A stretch of 64,000 nt of DNA, taken from contig JNET01029301.1 in NCBI GenBank assembly GCA_000697455.1, forward strand, positions 1 through 64,000, in the 5' to 3' direction. Positions 1 to 11,751 of this stretch are shown piece by piece (within the stretch, counting starts at the first letter, position 1; each line of letters starts with the position of its first letter). This stretch comes from Basidiobolus heterosporus B8920. Its lineage: Eukaryota; Basidiobolomycota; Basidiobolomycetes; Basidiobolales; Basidiobolaceae. The translations under genes and the position numbers were made by a program. A model generated the notes under the pieces. It had not been told where the DNA came from. It ran no database searches and was given only the letters and a program-made list of their open reading frames with translations.

Positions 1-1517
1 ATGTAGATTTTCAAGGATATTTCCAGATTCAAGGGGTGTACATGGGGGATTGCATCCCCCAAACCCCCTGCTATCTTTATTGACTGGGAGACTGCATCCC
101 CCAGACCCTCTGCTCATTTTTCTATTTCCACCCCTTACCTTTGCCACAACCGCTATACCCTAACCCTTTTTGCTCTGGGGAAAGTGAACATAGAAGAGTG
201 ACTAAAATTTGATAAGAAAAAAAATTAAGTTGCTTGATACATGAAAAAAAGTTTTAGTTTACAGCGGTGGATTGCCATAGCAGTAACTGACCAATCACAT
301 AACGGAATTAAATAAGTTCCTCCAAAGTAGTCATCTGCAGCTGGATTTTTCCTAGTGAGAAATTTGTAGGTTGCCGATTTTATGACGGTATTTTTGCGAT
401 GATCATGGATCCGGAAAAAAATCTGCCAATTTTCTGCTGGTATTTTGACCGCAATTTCTCATAGGGACTGCTACTTCAGTAATTTGTCTTTTCTGTATTA
501 AAATTTGGCCTTCCACTTTTGGATCAGACTACCAGAGATTACACCAAGTTGAACAAGTTTGCTGTTTTCCATATTTACACTCTGCTGCCAGATCTGCCAA
601 CCTGTCCATATCCACATGTAGTGCTGGGTGCTTTTGGTTTTTTACCATATTCCATTAGAATCCTCTACCTCAGAACAAGAATACATCTCAGGCTCCAGAA
701 GTCTTGGAACCCACTGGTTCACCAATGGGTAAATTCTCAAAGTACTAATCCCAAATCATGTTGGAATAGGTTGTTTAGCTCAGAGTCAGTGAGAAGTTTT
801 GCATCCTTTGTCAGGGATGCTGAGAAACCTAAGGAAGCCTATGAGGAATATCAGACTAATTTCTGTCAGACTTACTTAAGACAACACACCCCTTTCCTCC
901 TTTTGGTCAAGCCTCACATCCACTCCATTGTACATGTAGTTGATTTCCCATTGTTACCTTTTGTGATTCCCCCTTCACCCTTGAATCTGACTTTTAAGGC
1001 TTCTGAGCTTCAGCTCATAGCCACTCATCTTCATCAGAATAGTAAGTTCTTGTACAGTCATGTTAAAAGACTTTAGTAATAACTTGACTTGTTTATTATT
1101 CATCATTAATAAAGATTACACCTACTGATGGTTTTACTCCCCCTAATCTGTGCAATGCAATAATACTAATAAAAGAATAATCTCAGTGCAAAAGAGCATC
1201 CTGATGTTAGGTGGTTTTCCCCTTAATTCATAAAATTACATACTCATTGAGCCTTCCCAGTCTTGAGTAACCACTAATCTATCTTAAGGAAAATTACCTT
1301 GACTTTGTATTTTGCAGTTGTTAACTGTTCCTGCACATTATAACATCAAGAGCAATTTTATTTGCAAAACAGTACTACTAGATTTTGTCACATCTACTAC
1401 CTGTATCACTACGCTTCCTCCTGGCTACCAATAATCCATTTTGCCAACTCCACATATGGTCTCAGGTGGCACTATGAACTTCTTGTACCTTGCCTCTTAA
1501 AGGACTTAAAAAATGGA
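1..1517. repeat. Repeat-like gene-poor left end
   Basis: No gene is supported here. Near the left edge an imperfect direct repeat of about 24 bases occurs twice (about 51-74 and 93-116), each copy starting TGCATCCCCCA. The first copy overlaps a perfect hairpin at 44-60 (GGGGGAT, 3-base loop, ATCCCCC). C-rich pairs of this kind are common in degenerate fungal mobile elements. A reading frame stays open from 519 to 1076 but contains no ATG. It may be an element remnant or chance. Confidence 0.4.
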
Positions 1518-1598
1518 TGATGAGAGCGGGGTTCGAACCCACGCCTCCTGGGAGACTGCGACCTGAACGCAGCACCTTAGACCACTCGGCATCTCACC
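1518..1598 (-). tRNA. tRNA-Leu (anticodon CAG)
   Basis: Read on the minus strand, an 81-base cloverleaf closes. The 7-bp acceptor pairs GGTGAGA with TCTCATC (one G-T pair) and is followed by discriminator A. The anticodon stem CTGCG/CGCAG encloses loop TTCAGGT, giving anticodon CAG. A long variable arm (CTCC/GAGG) marks a class II tRNA. The T arm carries GGTTCGAAC. There is no intron and no encoded CCA. The identity is Leu, decoding CUG. Confidence 0.95.
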
Positions 1599-1870
1599 GA
1601 TTCATGTTCAAATACTCAGTAGAAAATTTATTTTTATAAGTATTAATTTATGAGTGACTATCAAGGAAAGAAGACTAGATAAATATTACCCATGTTATAT
1701 TTGACATTTCCTCTCATGCAAACTCCAGTGTTTCACTTGGGAAATATCTCACAAACTTAAAATGTGAAATGTACTGAATGTAGAAAAAGAAGAATTTAAT
1801 TTATCATACAGTAAACTGTAGTTAACATAAAGAACAATATTGTTACATAAAAACAAAATCATTATTAGGC

Positions 1871-2680
1871 CTAAAATTTGAGAATTTCGCCATCAGCAGG
1901 GATTAAGACACGATCTTGAATACCTTGCTGTTTTACATATTCTCTTAGCTCCTCGCGGCTTAATGCTGTATGGTTGATGGCATCCATGTGTACAGCAACA
2001 ACGGTTGCGTTTGGCGCAGCCTGGTACGCACGGAGTGTGTCTTCCTTACCCATGATGATGGAGCCACTAAAGCCAGTCACAAGAGCATCACCAGTATTCA
2101 GAATAATCACGTCTGGCTTGAACTTGGCCAGGGTCTGATCAACCTCATTGTTCCACACGGTATCACCGGCAATGTAGATGGTTTTCGAGCCGGGCGCCTG
2201 CAAGACGATACCCATGACCTCACCAAGCTTCTCCGCCAAGTCAGGTGAGGAGTACATAGAATCTGTACCATGCTTTCCTCCCGTCTTTTTCAAGCGGACA
2301 CCCTCAAAAACTGTGTTCTCACCCAAAATGTGAACATTGGTGAATCCCTGTGAACGAATAATTTGAGCATCGACTTCATGCTGTACAAACAGAGGGATCC
2401 CTTTTGGGAGTAGCTCCTGAGCCATATCATCCCAGTGGTCACTGTGGGTATGGCTTACGAGTACTGCATCCACGCCCTCTATAACGTCCTCAGCTGGCAT
2501 CGGAAGCTCGATCATTGGGTTACGTAGATGGCTACGATATGTCCCCTCGAAGCCCGGATATGCACCCTTCTTTGCAAGCAAGGGATCGACAAGGAAGGTC
2601 TTATGCCCGTAGTTGATTTTCACTGTGGCATTGCGGATGTGCTGTATCTGTACTGATTGCGTGGTATGTGCGTTCTCCAT
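1871..2680 (-). CDS. UlaG-like metallo-beta-lactamase-fold hydrolase
   Basis: This is an intronless gene for about 269 residues. The zinc-binding signature SHTHSDHWDD (HxHxDH) lies near residue 77, and the later metal-ligand strand reads YIAGDT. The N-terminal stretch (IRNATVKINYG, then FLVDP) is typical of the bacterial UlaG-like family, whose members hydrolyse small lactones or phosphoesters. The substrate here cannot be told. The ATG at 2680 is chosen because the frame upstream has only a TTG. A TATA-like box lies about 135 bases upstream. There is no targeting signal, so it is probably cytosolic. Lack of introns among intron-rich neighbours and bacterial-style motifs suggest acquisition from bacteria; this is inference. 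Confidence 0.85.
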   Translation of the reverse strand: MENAHTTQSVQIQHIRNATVKINYGHKTFLVDPLLAKKGAYPGFEGTYRSHLRNPMIELPMPAEDVIEGVDAVLVSHTHSDHWDDMAQELLPKGIPLFVQHEVDAQIIRSQGFTNVHILGENTVFEGVRLKKTGGKHGTDSMYSSPDLAEKLGEVMGIVLQAPGSKTIYIAGDTVWNNEVDQTLAKFKPDVIILNTGDALVTGFSGSIIMGKEDTLRAYQAAPNATVVAVHMDAINHTALSREELREYVKQQGIQDRVLIPADGEILKF

Positions 2681-3525
2681 CGATGGTACGTAGAGAAAAT
2701 AAGTAGTCAATGAAGTTTTATGAAAGAGAGGCCGGTGAAATCAAAAAGGACAGGTGAGTCTATGTGTTATTGCTAAGCAACTAAGACAGCTGCAGAAAGT
2801 TGAGCTATTTAAACCTTTATATGGTGCTTGAAGAAACAAATTCGTGATTGGTTTGAAGGAACGTGGGTCGGAACAGTCTAGTAATTGCTTAGTAAGCTAT
2901 TTGTAATCCGCAAAATCTTGAATTTGGCCCGCTCAGCTAGCCATTATATGACTACTTTTTATACTTGATTTTTACATGTTTCGTCTAAAATGTACAAATT
3001 TATTAACTGCTAATTTTGAATTAATTGTGGATAAGGAACAATAGATTCTTGAAGATCCAGTTACAATGCTTTGCAATATTATGCTGAATCAGTAATTACT
3101 GTAGTATATTTCGAAACAATACCCCGCTTAACATTCTTAAATATAGTCTGGTAATGCAGTCTAATTACTAAGCTATAAGTGCTTATCCCTATGCTGAGCC
3201 TTACCACTAAACAACCTTCACCTAATCAACTAACCCTCAAATATGTCATGTAATGATCGACTTGATTACTAAATCACCAGAACTAGTACTTCCACAGTGG
3301 AATCAATTCAAAAGACCGATATCATTATGTGGTTAATGAGCGACATCCCAGACAATTGTTCACTTTATAGGCTTGTTTAATTGCATCTTTGTGGCTATAT
3401 TAGTATAACAATATTATAAAATGCCACGGTTGAGATACTTCAATATTGAATGTTCAAGACTTGTATTTATTAGTAATGTAATACCATAAAAGAGCTACCG
3501 GGTATAATGTGGATATACGGCAACT
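2681..3525. other. Intergenic region, no gene seen
   Basis: AT-rich spacer between the metallo-hydrolase start and the NAC-alpha stop. Apart from the TATA-like box at 2814-2821, no coding, RNA or repeat feature was seen. Confidence 0.5.
2814..2821 (-). promoter_or_regulatory. Candidate TATA box of the metallo-hydrolase gene
   Basis: TATAAAGG on the minus strand, about 135 bases upstream of the ATG at 2680. Confidence 0.4.
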
Positions 3526-4083
3526 TTACATAGTGAGTTCCATAATGGCGTTGACAATATCTCCCTTGTTAGCCTTAAGAGCCTTGACGGCCTTACCGCG
3601 GGAAACATTGGCTTGTTGCATGACAAGTTCGATATCCTTGGCCTCAACGCCTTCCTCATCAACATCCTCTTCTTCCTCGGCTTCCTCAGCAGCAGGGGCA
3701 GCTTCGACAGCAGCTTCGGCTTGAGCAGAAGCAGCTTGTTGGGCGGCAGCTTGTTGGGCAGCGGCAGCCTTGGCAGCGGCGTTAAGATCTTCAATCTTGC
3801 ACTCACCGAAGACAACATAGGTGTCAGAGTTTCCACTCTTGTAAACCTCAGGTTGAGCGATGACGAACAAAATATTTCTGGGACGGCAGAGGGTGACGCG
3901 GTTAATACCAGCGACAGGCTTCAAACCAAGCTTAGCCATGGCCTTACGAGCCTTCTTTTCAGTACGACTGTGGATGGTTTGATCGGCAGCATCAGTTTGG
4001 ACTTCGGCATCGCTGTCGACTTCTTCGACTTGAACGTCCTCAACGACTTCCTCAACAGTGGGTTGTTGTTCAGTAGTGGCCAT
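3526..4083 (-). CDS. EGD2: Nascent polypeptide-associated complex subunit alpha
   Basis: A 185-residue protein encoded in one exon. An acidic N-terminus is followed by the NAC domain (about residues 35-105; [33 protein letters not shown]). Next come an Ala/Gln-rich linker and an acidic patch. The C-terminal UBA domain includes [22 protein letters not shown] dimerises with the beta subunit at the ribosomal exit tunnel and shields new chains from mis-sorting. The start MATTEQQ is preferred over the longer open frame, which has no upstream ATG. An acceptor-like ACTTTAG just before the ATG suggests a 5'-UTR intron. It lies in the same direction as the ubiquitin-eS31 gene. Confidence 0.95.
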   Translation of the reverse strand: MATTEQQPTVEEVVEDVQVEEVDSDAEVQTDAADQTIHSRTEKKARKAMAKLGLKPVAGINRVTLCRPRNILFVIAQPEVYKSGNSDTYVVFGECKIEDLNAAAKAAAAQQAAAQQAASAQAEAAVEAAPAAEEAEEEEDVDEEGVEAKDIELVMQQANVSRGKAVKALKANKGDIVNAIMELTM

Positions 4084-4575
4084 TTCTAAAGTGTAGCTGT
4101 TAGTTATCCATTGCATCTAGCACGCATCCATCCGGGATGGCATTACAGCTTACAGAAAAATGATAAAAAGATCGACATTACTTACTCGTAATTCCCTTGG
4201 CTAATAATGCTAAGTGAGTAGAAAGAATGAAGTTAATTTTGTGGATGTCTATATTCCATGTAGTGTTCTCGTCATCAAATATTTTACAAATCAATACTCG
4301 GAGCACCAATTTTGCGTGGTCCTCTACGTGGTTCAATCAAATTCATTTGCGATTCCTATATTGCCCACTTGACTTCAAGTTCATTGGCTAGTTGACTCAC
4401 CTCGACTTCTGTTTGAGGGATTTTATACATAAATATATATAGTCACTATTAGAATTAACTCGATATTTTCAGCGAGCCCAGAAATTCACGAAATCAAGAA
4501 AAAAAGATGCATGACTGATGTATTATAATATCTACGATGGTTCAATTTATTGATAAAAAATACATACAAAATTAT
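4084..4575. other. Intergenic region (NAC-alpha promoter / 5' UTR)
   Basis: Contains the probable 5'-UTR intron and promoter of the NAC-alpha gene and the 3' UTR of the ubiquitin-eS31 gene. No other feature was seen. Confidence 0.4.
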
Positions 4576-5800
<1,225 letters not shown>

Positions 5801-6112
5801 ATGGATACTAAAGAACTCAAAGCAGGTCATCCACCAGCTGCCAAGGCAGGCGGTGTCAGACACAAGGAAGGTAAAGAACTTTCGTCACCCTTAAAGAAGA
5901 ATGACCACCAGAAGGTGGACTCGTCTGAAACTAGCTTCGATGATGAAGAAGTACAACTCCAACGTAGAAAGAGCTTACGCGAGCGGGAGCTCGAAGCCCA
6001 GGCCGCTGCTGGACAAAGAGCTCATCAACTCGACCAAAACCGTACCCCTGTTGCTCCGCAAAAGAGTCAAATCAAGGACAAGATTACGCAGCCCAGATAT
6101 GATAATCACTAA
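5801..6112 (+). CDS. Small charged hypothetical protein
   Basis: An intronless 103-residue frame with an ATG and a good TATA box 51 bases upstream. The protein is very hydrophilic, with no signal peptide or membrane segment. It is rich in Lys, Glu, Asp and Gln. A central acidic patch (SSETSFDDEEVQL) is followed by a basic helix-prone stretch (RRKSLRERELEAQAAA). It is probably largely disordered. I do not recognise a family. A second open frame (5901-6158) overlaps it out of phase but begins without context. The TATA box suggests inducible expression; function is unknown. Confidence 0.6.
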   Translation: MDTKELKAGHPPAAKAGGVRHKEGKELSSPLKKNDHQKVDSSETSFDDEEVQLQRRKSLRERELEAQAAAGQRAHQLDQNRTPVAPQKSQIKDKITQPRYDNH

Positions 6113-6352
6113 TTCACCAGATCACCAAACCATCGAATCACTCACAATCCCTTGTTAATACACAAAAAACTCCCGAGTTTCTTGTCTACATACAGTTCTC
6201 ATACCTTCAAGCACAGTTTTCATGAATGTTCTTGAATGTAAATAAAGTAATTGCACAAACTACATTTCATAATACATTATTGTGGTTTTTCTGAATATAT
6301 ATATGGTTATGTACATCTTATACTCACTGACAGTGCATGGTTATGGATAGCG

Positions 6353-7389
6353 TTAGCTACTTAGAGGTAGTGTTCGCCAACGGTTGGCAACCCACTCATC
6401 AATCTTTTCAACTGTTCGCTCAGAAAATTCCAAAAGACCCGTCAATTCGCTCAAAAGTCTAAACAGTTGATTGTTGACAATCTGTCGGTCAGACACAACA
6501 TTATTCATTTTGACAGGGATGCTGAAGAAAATCCGGCTGAGTTGAATACTAAGGCGAAGTCGACCAAACACATCAAAGTACGAAAGAGCGCGGAGTTCAC
6601 CTTGGATTTCGTAGATTTTCATGATTTCGAATTTCACTTCGTTGAGGTACTTCCCAGCCACTGGTATAGCAAATGCAATCCGCGTTAATTTGATTCTAAC
6701 CTAATCCTAAGCATTCTATGACAAGATTCTATTCACCTAGGAAACCCTCGCGAACTTGGGCAAAAAGTTGATTGGCTTTCTCTTTGTCAATATTTAAATC
6801 AGGGTTCTGGATGTTGATAAACTCTGGTTCTTGTTAGTTGGTGGAGGTTTGTCAGAGTGAAGAGACTCTACTTACCAACAATGGACAGCAAGTGTTCAAA
6901 ATCACCGTCCATAAACTCGTTAAATATCTGCAAAAGTGCACTAATCAAGGTTTCATCGCTGCTCAGGCTGTTGATTTTGGTTCCGTTCTGGTCATAGCTT
7001 CTCCTACTGTTGGGGTTGGATAACGTTTCGTAGGCGGTTGATATTTCTGCATTGTAGAGAAATAGGTTAGTTCCACAGGCCATCAAAGTAGGAGAGTTCG
7101 ATATTGTATTTAGAGCTCACTTACTTTGAAACGCTTCAGTGGCCTTCGCAATCCCAGGTAACTTATCAGGATGGCATACTCTGCTCCTGGAGATATAGGC
7201 TTTACGAATTTCCTCTATAGAGGCAGTATTTGGAACGCCTAAGATAACGTATAGGTTGTTGTCCGCTAATATATCCTCTACTAAGCATAAAGCCTCTTGT
7301 CTGGAGAGCTTAGACTTATGCGAGGGTACTGAAGTGGAATATTGGCTTGGATTATCGCAATTGAAGGTGGAAGAGTTGTTTAGTGACAT
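6353..7389 (-). CDS. J-domain (DnaJ-like) co-chaperone
   Basis: Four coding exons. After about 35 Ser-rich residues comes a J domain: NNLYVILGVPNTASIEEIRK, then the HPD motif in RVCHPDKLPGI, and AYETLSNPNSRRSYDQ after the first intron. The HPD motif means it can stimulate an Hsp70 ATPase. There is no G/F-rich region or zinc finger, so it is a class C J protein. The C-terminal part is an all-helical region with the conserved-looking stretch ELRALSYFDVFGRLRLSIQL, whose family I cannot name. The last exon ends LPLSS. There is no transmembrane segment or signal, so cytosol or nucleus is likely. Confidence 0.85.
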
Positions 7390-7630
7390 GCTAATGGTTT
7401 GAAACTCACAGAAGCCAACGATGGAAAGAATAAATCGTCCACTGTATGCGGGGGTAGAAGAGGAATGTAAGAATATGTACTATTATCTACATAATCAGTG
7501 AGAGGAAGCATTGTGCGTAGTCGTATTTAACACTATGGTGAGAGTAAATTATTATGAGGACTGCTAATCCAAAATTATCACATGAATGCGAAGATCGATC
7601 CAACACAGAGGAGAGTTTAGGAGAAAATAC

Positions 7631-7670
7631 AGGATAGTTCAGGATAGTTCAGGATTTCTCAGGATAGTTC
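7631..7670. repeat. 10-bp tandem repeat, 4 units
   Basis: Unit AGGATAGTTC at 7631-7640, 7641-7650 and 7661-7670. The third unit (7651-7660) is the variant AGGATTTCTC. Confidence 0.9.
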
Positions 7671-7747
7671 AGTTGTCTCATTGTTCTCATTGTTCGCTAT
7701 CTATGTGAATAAATGTTCTGAATTGTTAAACTTCTCTGCAATAACCG

Positions 7748-7761
7748 AACCCTAACCCTAG
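7748..7761. promoter_or_regulatory. Telomere-like box
   Basis: AACCCTAACCCTAG, two telomere-type units in a divergent promoter. The identical 14-mer recurs at 29702. Such boxes can bind Tbf1/TRF-type Myb proteins. Confidence 0.4.
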
Positions 7762-8029
7762 TGATGTTACGGTCTATGGTTTCCAGAGTTTCTCGGTACT
7801 TCTAATATGACTCAGAATGAACGAATCCTCTCTTAGCCCTAATACAAATTGAAGCATGACTTAAGTTCCATATATTTAAGTCAAAAGTCAATCTAGGACT
7901 AGAACATGATTTGTAGAACTAATAATAAGGGATACAGGCCAACTAACATCTCGAAGAAAGATTCTTGCTGATTGACTAAACATAGTTAGGGTTGTTCACT
8001 AGCCATGAGAATAAGTCAAAACTAAACCC

Positions 8030-8073
8030 CACTCACTGCCCACTCACTGCCCACTCACTGCCCACTCACTGCC
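8030..8073. repeat. 11-bp tandem repeat, 4 perfect units
   Basis: Unit CACTCACTGCC repeated exactly four times. Confidence 0.95.
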
Positions 8074-8486
8074 AAAACAATCTCAACCAACATGAAAAAT
8101 AAGAATCTAAGCGTGAGTAAAAATGGGATGGATCCGGATTGGTTTCTGAGCTCCAAATCGGATACTGTGGCGATACTATTACAATACTGTTGCAACACTG
8201 TTCTAACATACATTAACACAATCAGGCAATAACCAAACGATTTCCCACTATTTATGGCATATTGATCAATCTTATCGGGACTCGGTAGTTGATTGGTGTT
8301 TTGTTGGTCATGTTAAAAAGGCGAGATGCCTGATAAGCAAGATAAGCTCTTTCTGTTTATTAGTTTTTTTGGTATTGAGACCTCTGCTTTTCATTTATTC
8401 TTCTCCCAAACCTTCTTGTTGAAGATATATAGCCACGTTGTCAGCATCCTTAGACATATTTCGTTTCGTAATTTTGAACCCTGAAA

Positions 8487-9718
8487 ATGACTGTCCCGGA
8501 CTTATTTCACCATCGCTACGTGTTTCCAAGACACAAGTTAAGGCCTACGCTCAGAGGTACTCACACATAATTTCTATTTCAACCAACGACGAAACAATTC
8601 TCTACAAGCTTTGCATGATTCTACAGACATGATTTCCCTTTTTTCCTTTCTCCTACTTTGCTGAAATTCCCGTCGCATTTGTGTCTTCTAAAAACCAACA
8701 CGCTTCACCTTTTTAGACGAGTCAAAGACACCGCTAGTTCTTGTCGCTTGCGGGTCTTTCTCCCCTATTACCTATCTACATTTAAGAATGTTTGGTAAGA
8801 AATACTCTCAATTTGGCCTGTATGTTTCGTTAGATTCGAACTTTTCTTTATCTCATAGAAATGGCCAAGGATCAGATAGAAGAGGAGGGGAAATACGAGT
8901 TACTTGGTGGCTATTTTTCACCTGTCAACGACAAATACGGGAAAAAAGGGCTAGCACCTGCTGTTCACAGAGTTCGTATGTGTGAAATTGCTGTCGATAC
9001 CACTTCAGACTGGATCATGGTGGATTCGTGGGAAGCAATGAATCCCAGCTATCAAAGAACTGCTATTGTCCTAGATCATTTCAATGAAGTCTTGAATGGC
9101 TCTGAAGGTGGAGGAGTTTTACTTTCCGATGGTACACTTTAAAAAGTTTTGTCGTCGAATGCGAGCTCTTGTTCATTATATATCTATATGCAGGTCAAGT
9201 GAAGCCTATCAAGATTATGCTCTTAGCTGGCGGAGATCTAATTGAATCATTCGGCATTCCTAATTGCTGGGCTGTAAAGGATGTAAGTCAGTCTTATCAC
9301 ACGTCCATCTCCAGTAACAGCGACTAATTTTTGCAAAACCCCTTCTAGTTACATCATATTCTCGGTACCTATGGGTGCGTCATAGTCGAACGCACTGGAG
9401 CAGACGTCTTCAACTTTCTATTGTCCCACGATGTGCTTAATAGATACAGGGTTAGTTCATTGTGACTGATGATCATTAGACGTGATACTTACACACACCA
9501 CTTTAGAAGAACATACGGGTGGTAAAACAGCTGATTCACAACGACATTAGTTCAACCAAGATCAGGTACATTTCTTGATACATCTCACTCCGTCAACGAA
9601 TCATGACTAAACCCAGGCTTTGTTCAGATTGTTCATCAAGCGTGGAATGTCAATCAAATATCTCTTGCCTAACCCAGTGATAGATTACATATCCCAGCAT
9701 AATCTTTATCTGGAGTGA
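8487..9718 (+). CDS. NMA1: Nicotinamide/nicotinate mononucleotide adenylyltransferase
   Basis: Seven exons (8487-8556, 8717-8794, 8859-9131, 9194-9282, 9349-9450, 9507-9565, 9628-9718) sum to 762 bases, or 253 residues. The enzyme makes NAD or deaminoNAD from NMN or NaMN plus ATP, the last common step of NAD synthesis. The nucleotidyltransferase signature is clear: CGSFSPITYLHLRMFEMA around residues 33-50. SPVNDKYGKKGLAPAVHR and the C-terminal ISSTKIR (SxTxxR) follow. Its length matches short fungal or animal NMNATs. There is no targeting signal, so nucleus or cytosol is likely. It converges on COQ2, with about 150 bases between the stops. Confidence 0.95.
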
Positions 9719-9868
9719 TCCAGTATCCACGCTCCTTTCTTTTGCGTTCAATATGTTTCATTATAGAATCTTTCATTTACGTTGTACATTTAATTAAAGA
9801 TCCGTCAATAAATCTAGAAATTTTAATGACCTTGTTAGAAAAGTGAAGATGATGCAGGTGGTTGAGCT

Positions 9869-11411
9869 TCAGGCACAGACTCTTTGTAGCAGAATGTCTG
9901 CCCAAATTCCTGCGAAGATTAACTCGCCGATATGTTTATTGGAAGCAAACTTGGACCAACAGCTTTGAGTGCTATCATAATCCACTGTTTTCAACTGCCA
10001 AGCAAGATGTAGGGCAGCGGCCGACAATCCCATATAGAAAGGAAGTCCATGACCATTCATATAACCGGACAATCCCAGTAAGCCCACACTACTGAGCGCG
10101 AATCCAGTTAACCATGAGGGTGTTTTCTCACCAAATCGAAGTGCGGTACTTTTCACTCCGACCTGAACGTCGTCTTTTTTATCCTAGGGTTTGGGATTAA
10201 GTGTCCGTTAGGTCAGTAAATAGGGTTTGTAGTCGCTATTCAGATGGACTTCATACTAACTTGGTGTGCGTAAATGGTATCATAGAACAAGGTCCAATAC
10301 ACTCCTGAAGCGTAAAGTGGTAGAGTAACCGCCCAGTCACTGCTACCAACCATGGCTGACCAGCCAAGCAGAGCTCCCCAATTGAAGGCGAGCCCTTGAA
10401 GGAAATTGATTAGTATATAATATACTCCATTCCAAGCAGTGCTAATAGCAACATCTACCAAGTACCACTTGTGGCCAATAGGTGACTCGTTTCATGAGTG
10501 GGTATGTAATAACTAGACCCATTGAGGAAGCGCCAAGTAAGACACTATTAATACGAACTCTCCTTGTAAGTCACCGGTTTGGGATACGTTGTCTGAAAGT
10601 TGAGTGGCATTACCTGTACATGTTGAGTTGAGTTAGAACGCCTAGGCCTGCGCTCAGTTGCAAGCCAAGGAAACACAAGGCTTGGAATTGGGTGATATCC
10701 CCTGACGCCAGAGGTCTTGTTTTGGTTCGTTCAACCTATAGAACGAACTGCTTAATGATAGGTGGATTACATGTGGTTTATATAGACTTGAGCTGACACA
10801 TACCTTATTATCGAAATCCTTATCCCACATGTCATTGATAGTACACCCGGCCCCACGCATAATCAATGCACCAACACCAAACAAGGCCATCATCTTTAGT
10901 GAGTCCTGAATTGGCAAGTTATGAGCATAGGTGGCCATTGAAATACTCCAAGCTAGACAGAAGATTCGTTATTACTCTAAAATACATGAACAGCAAGAAA
11001 GCCTCGCTATTTACCACATGGCCAGTAAAGTAACCAAGTGCCAGTAGGCTTGTCAATTCGAGTCAAGTACAAGTATGGTGCGACTGAGCTTGGTAAACGG
11101 TCAATCCAAGTGGAGTAGAGGTTTCTTTTCGGTTTTGTTTCGAGTAATTCCTCTTCGCGATTAGTATTGGTCGAAAGGTGAAAGACTTGAGTGAAGGCGG
11201 GTTTGCACTTCGTAAATACACGATGCTCTACACGACTTAAAGTAGAGAAGCTAGAGGAGATTCTCGGAAGTAGAGTTTGTTGGTGTAAACAGCGCTGGGG
11301 TATTATCTTATTTCCTTGAGCTACACCCCGTGTAAATACAGAAGCATTAAATTGCACTCGGCTTGTAAGGTGAGCCGGACGTAATAAACGGGCACAGTTT
11401 AACAAAGACAT
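9869..11411 (-). CDS. COQ2: 4-hydroxybenzoate polyprenyltransferase, mitochondrial
   Basis: Six exons (11411-11015, 10952-10804, 10735-10614, 10544-10459, 10394-10261, 10183-9869) give 400 residues. It attaches the polyprenyl tail to 4-hydroxybenzoate in ubiquinone synthesis, in the inner mitochondrial membrane. A basic, Ser/Arg-rich presequence of roughly 80-100 residues comes first, followed by several membrane helices. Both Asp-rich motifs of UbiA enzymes are present: [20 protein letters not shown] and [17 protein letters not shown]. The ATG at 11411 is used because the frame further upstream offers only TTG. Confidence 0.96.
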
Positions 11412-11751
11412 TATGAAAGAAGTTGAGTACTTCAAAGAAACACTCCCGAGCTTCTTTTAGAACAAACAAATTTTCAATACAAGGTAAATCATTTTCAACT
11501 TGTGATGATTTCTAGTGTAACTAAAAAAGGTAATACTAGGCCAACAATTCATTTTCTTCAATTAATAAAGCATAATAATTCTTGGCGGTTGTGGTGTATA
11601 GGAAATGTAGTATTATCATGCCTTATGTTGAAGCAAGGTATAAGCAGTTATTGTGGACTCGTGTTTTTAATTAAATTACAAATTTGACAGCAACAGGGAG
11701 AAAGATTAATCCAAAGAAATACATCCTAATACTCTATATGACAATAGTTTT
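11412..11751. other. Intergenic region, no gene seen
   Basis: AT-rich spacer with the COQ2 promoter at its left and the 3' end of the NOL12-like gene at its right. Nothing else was recognised. Confidence 0.4.

Larger units (their letters stand above)
7390..8486. other. Divergent intergenic region with minisatellites and telo-box
   Basis: Promoter region shared by the J-protein gene (left) and the NMN adenylyltransferase gene (right). It holds a telomere-like AACCCTAACCCTAG at 7748-7761, a 10-bp tandem array at 7631 and an 11-bp array at 8030. No gene was seen. Confidence 0.5.

Noticed and set aside
8438-8632. Frame in the NMNAT 5' region (64 codons)
   Set aside because: The NMNAT protein starts at 8487 in a different frame; this one does not join it.
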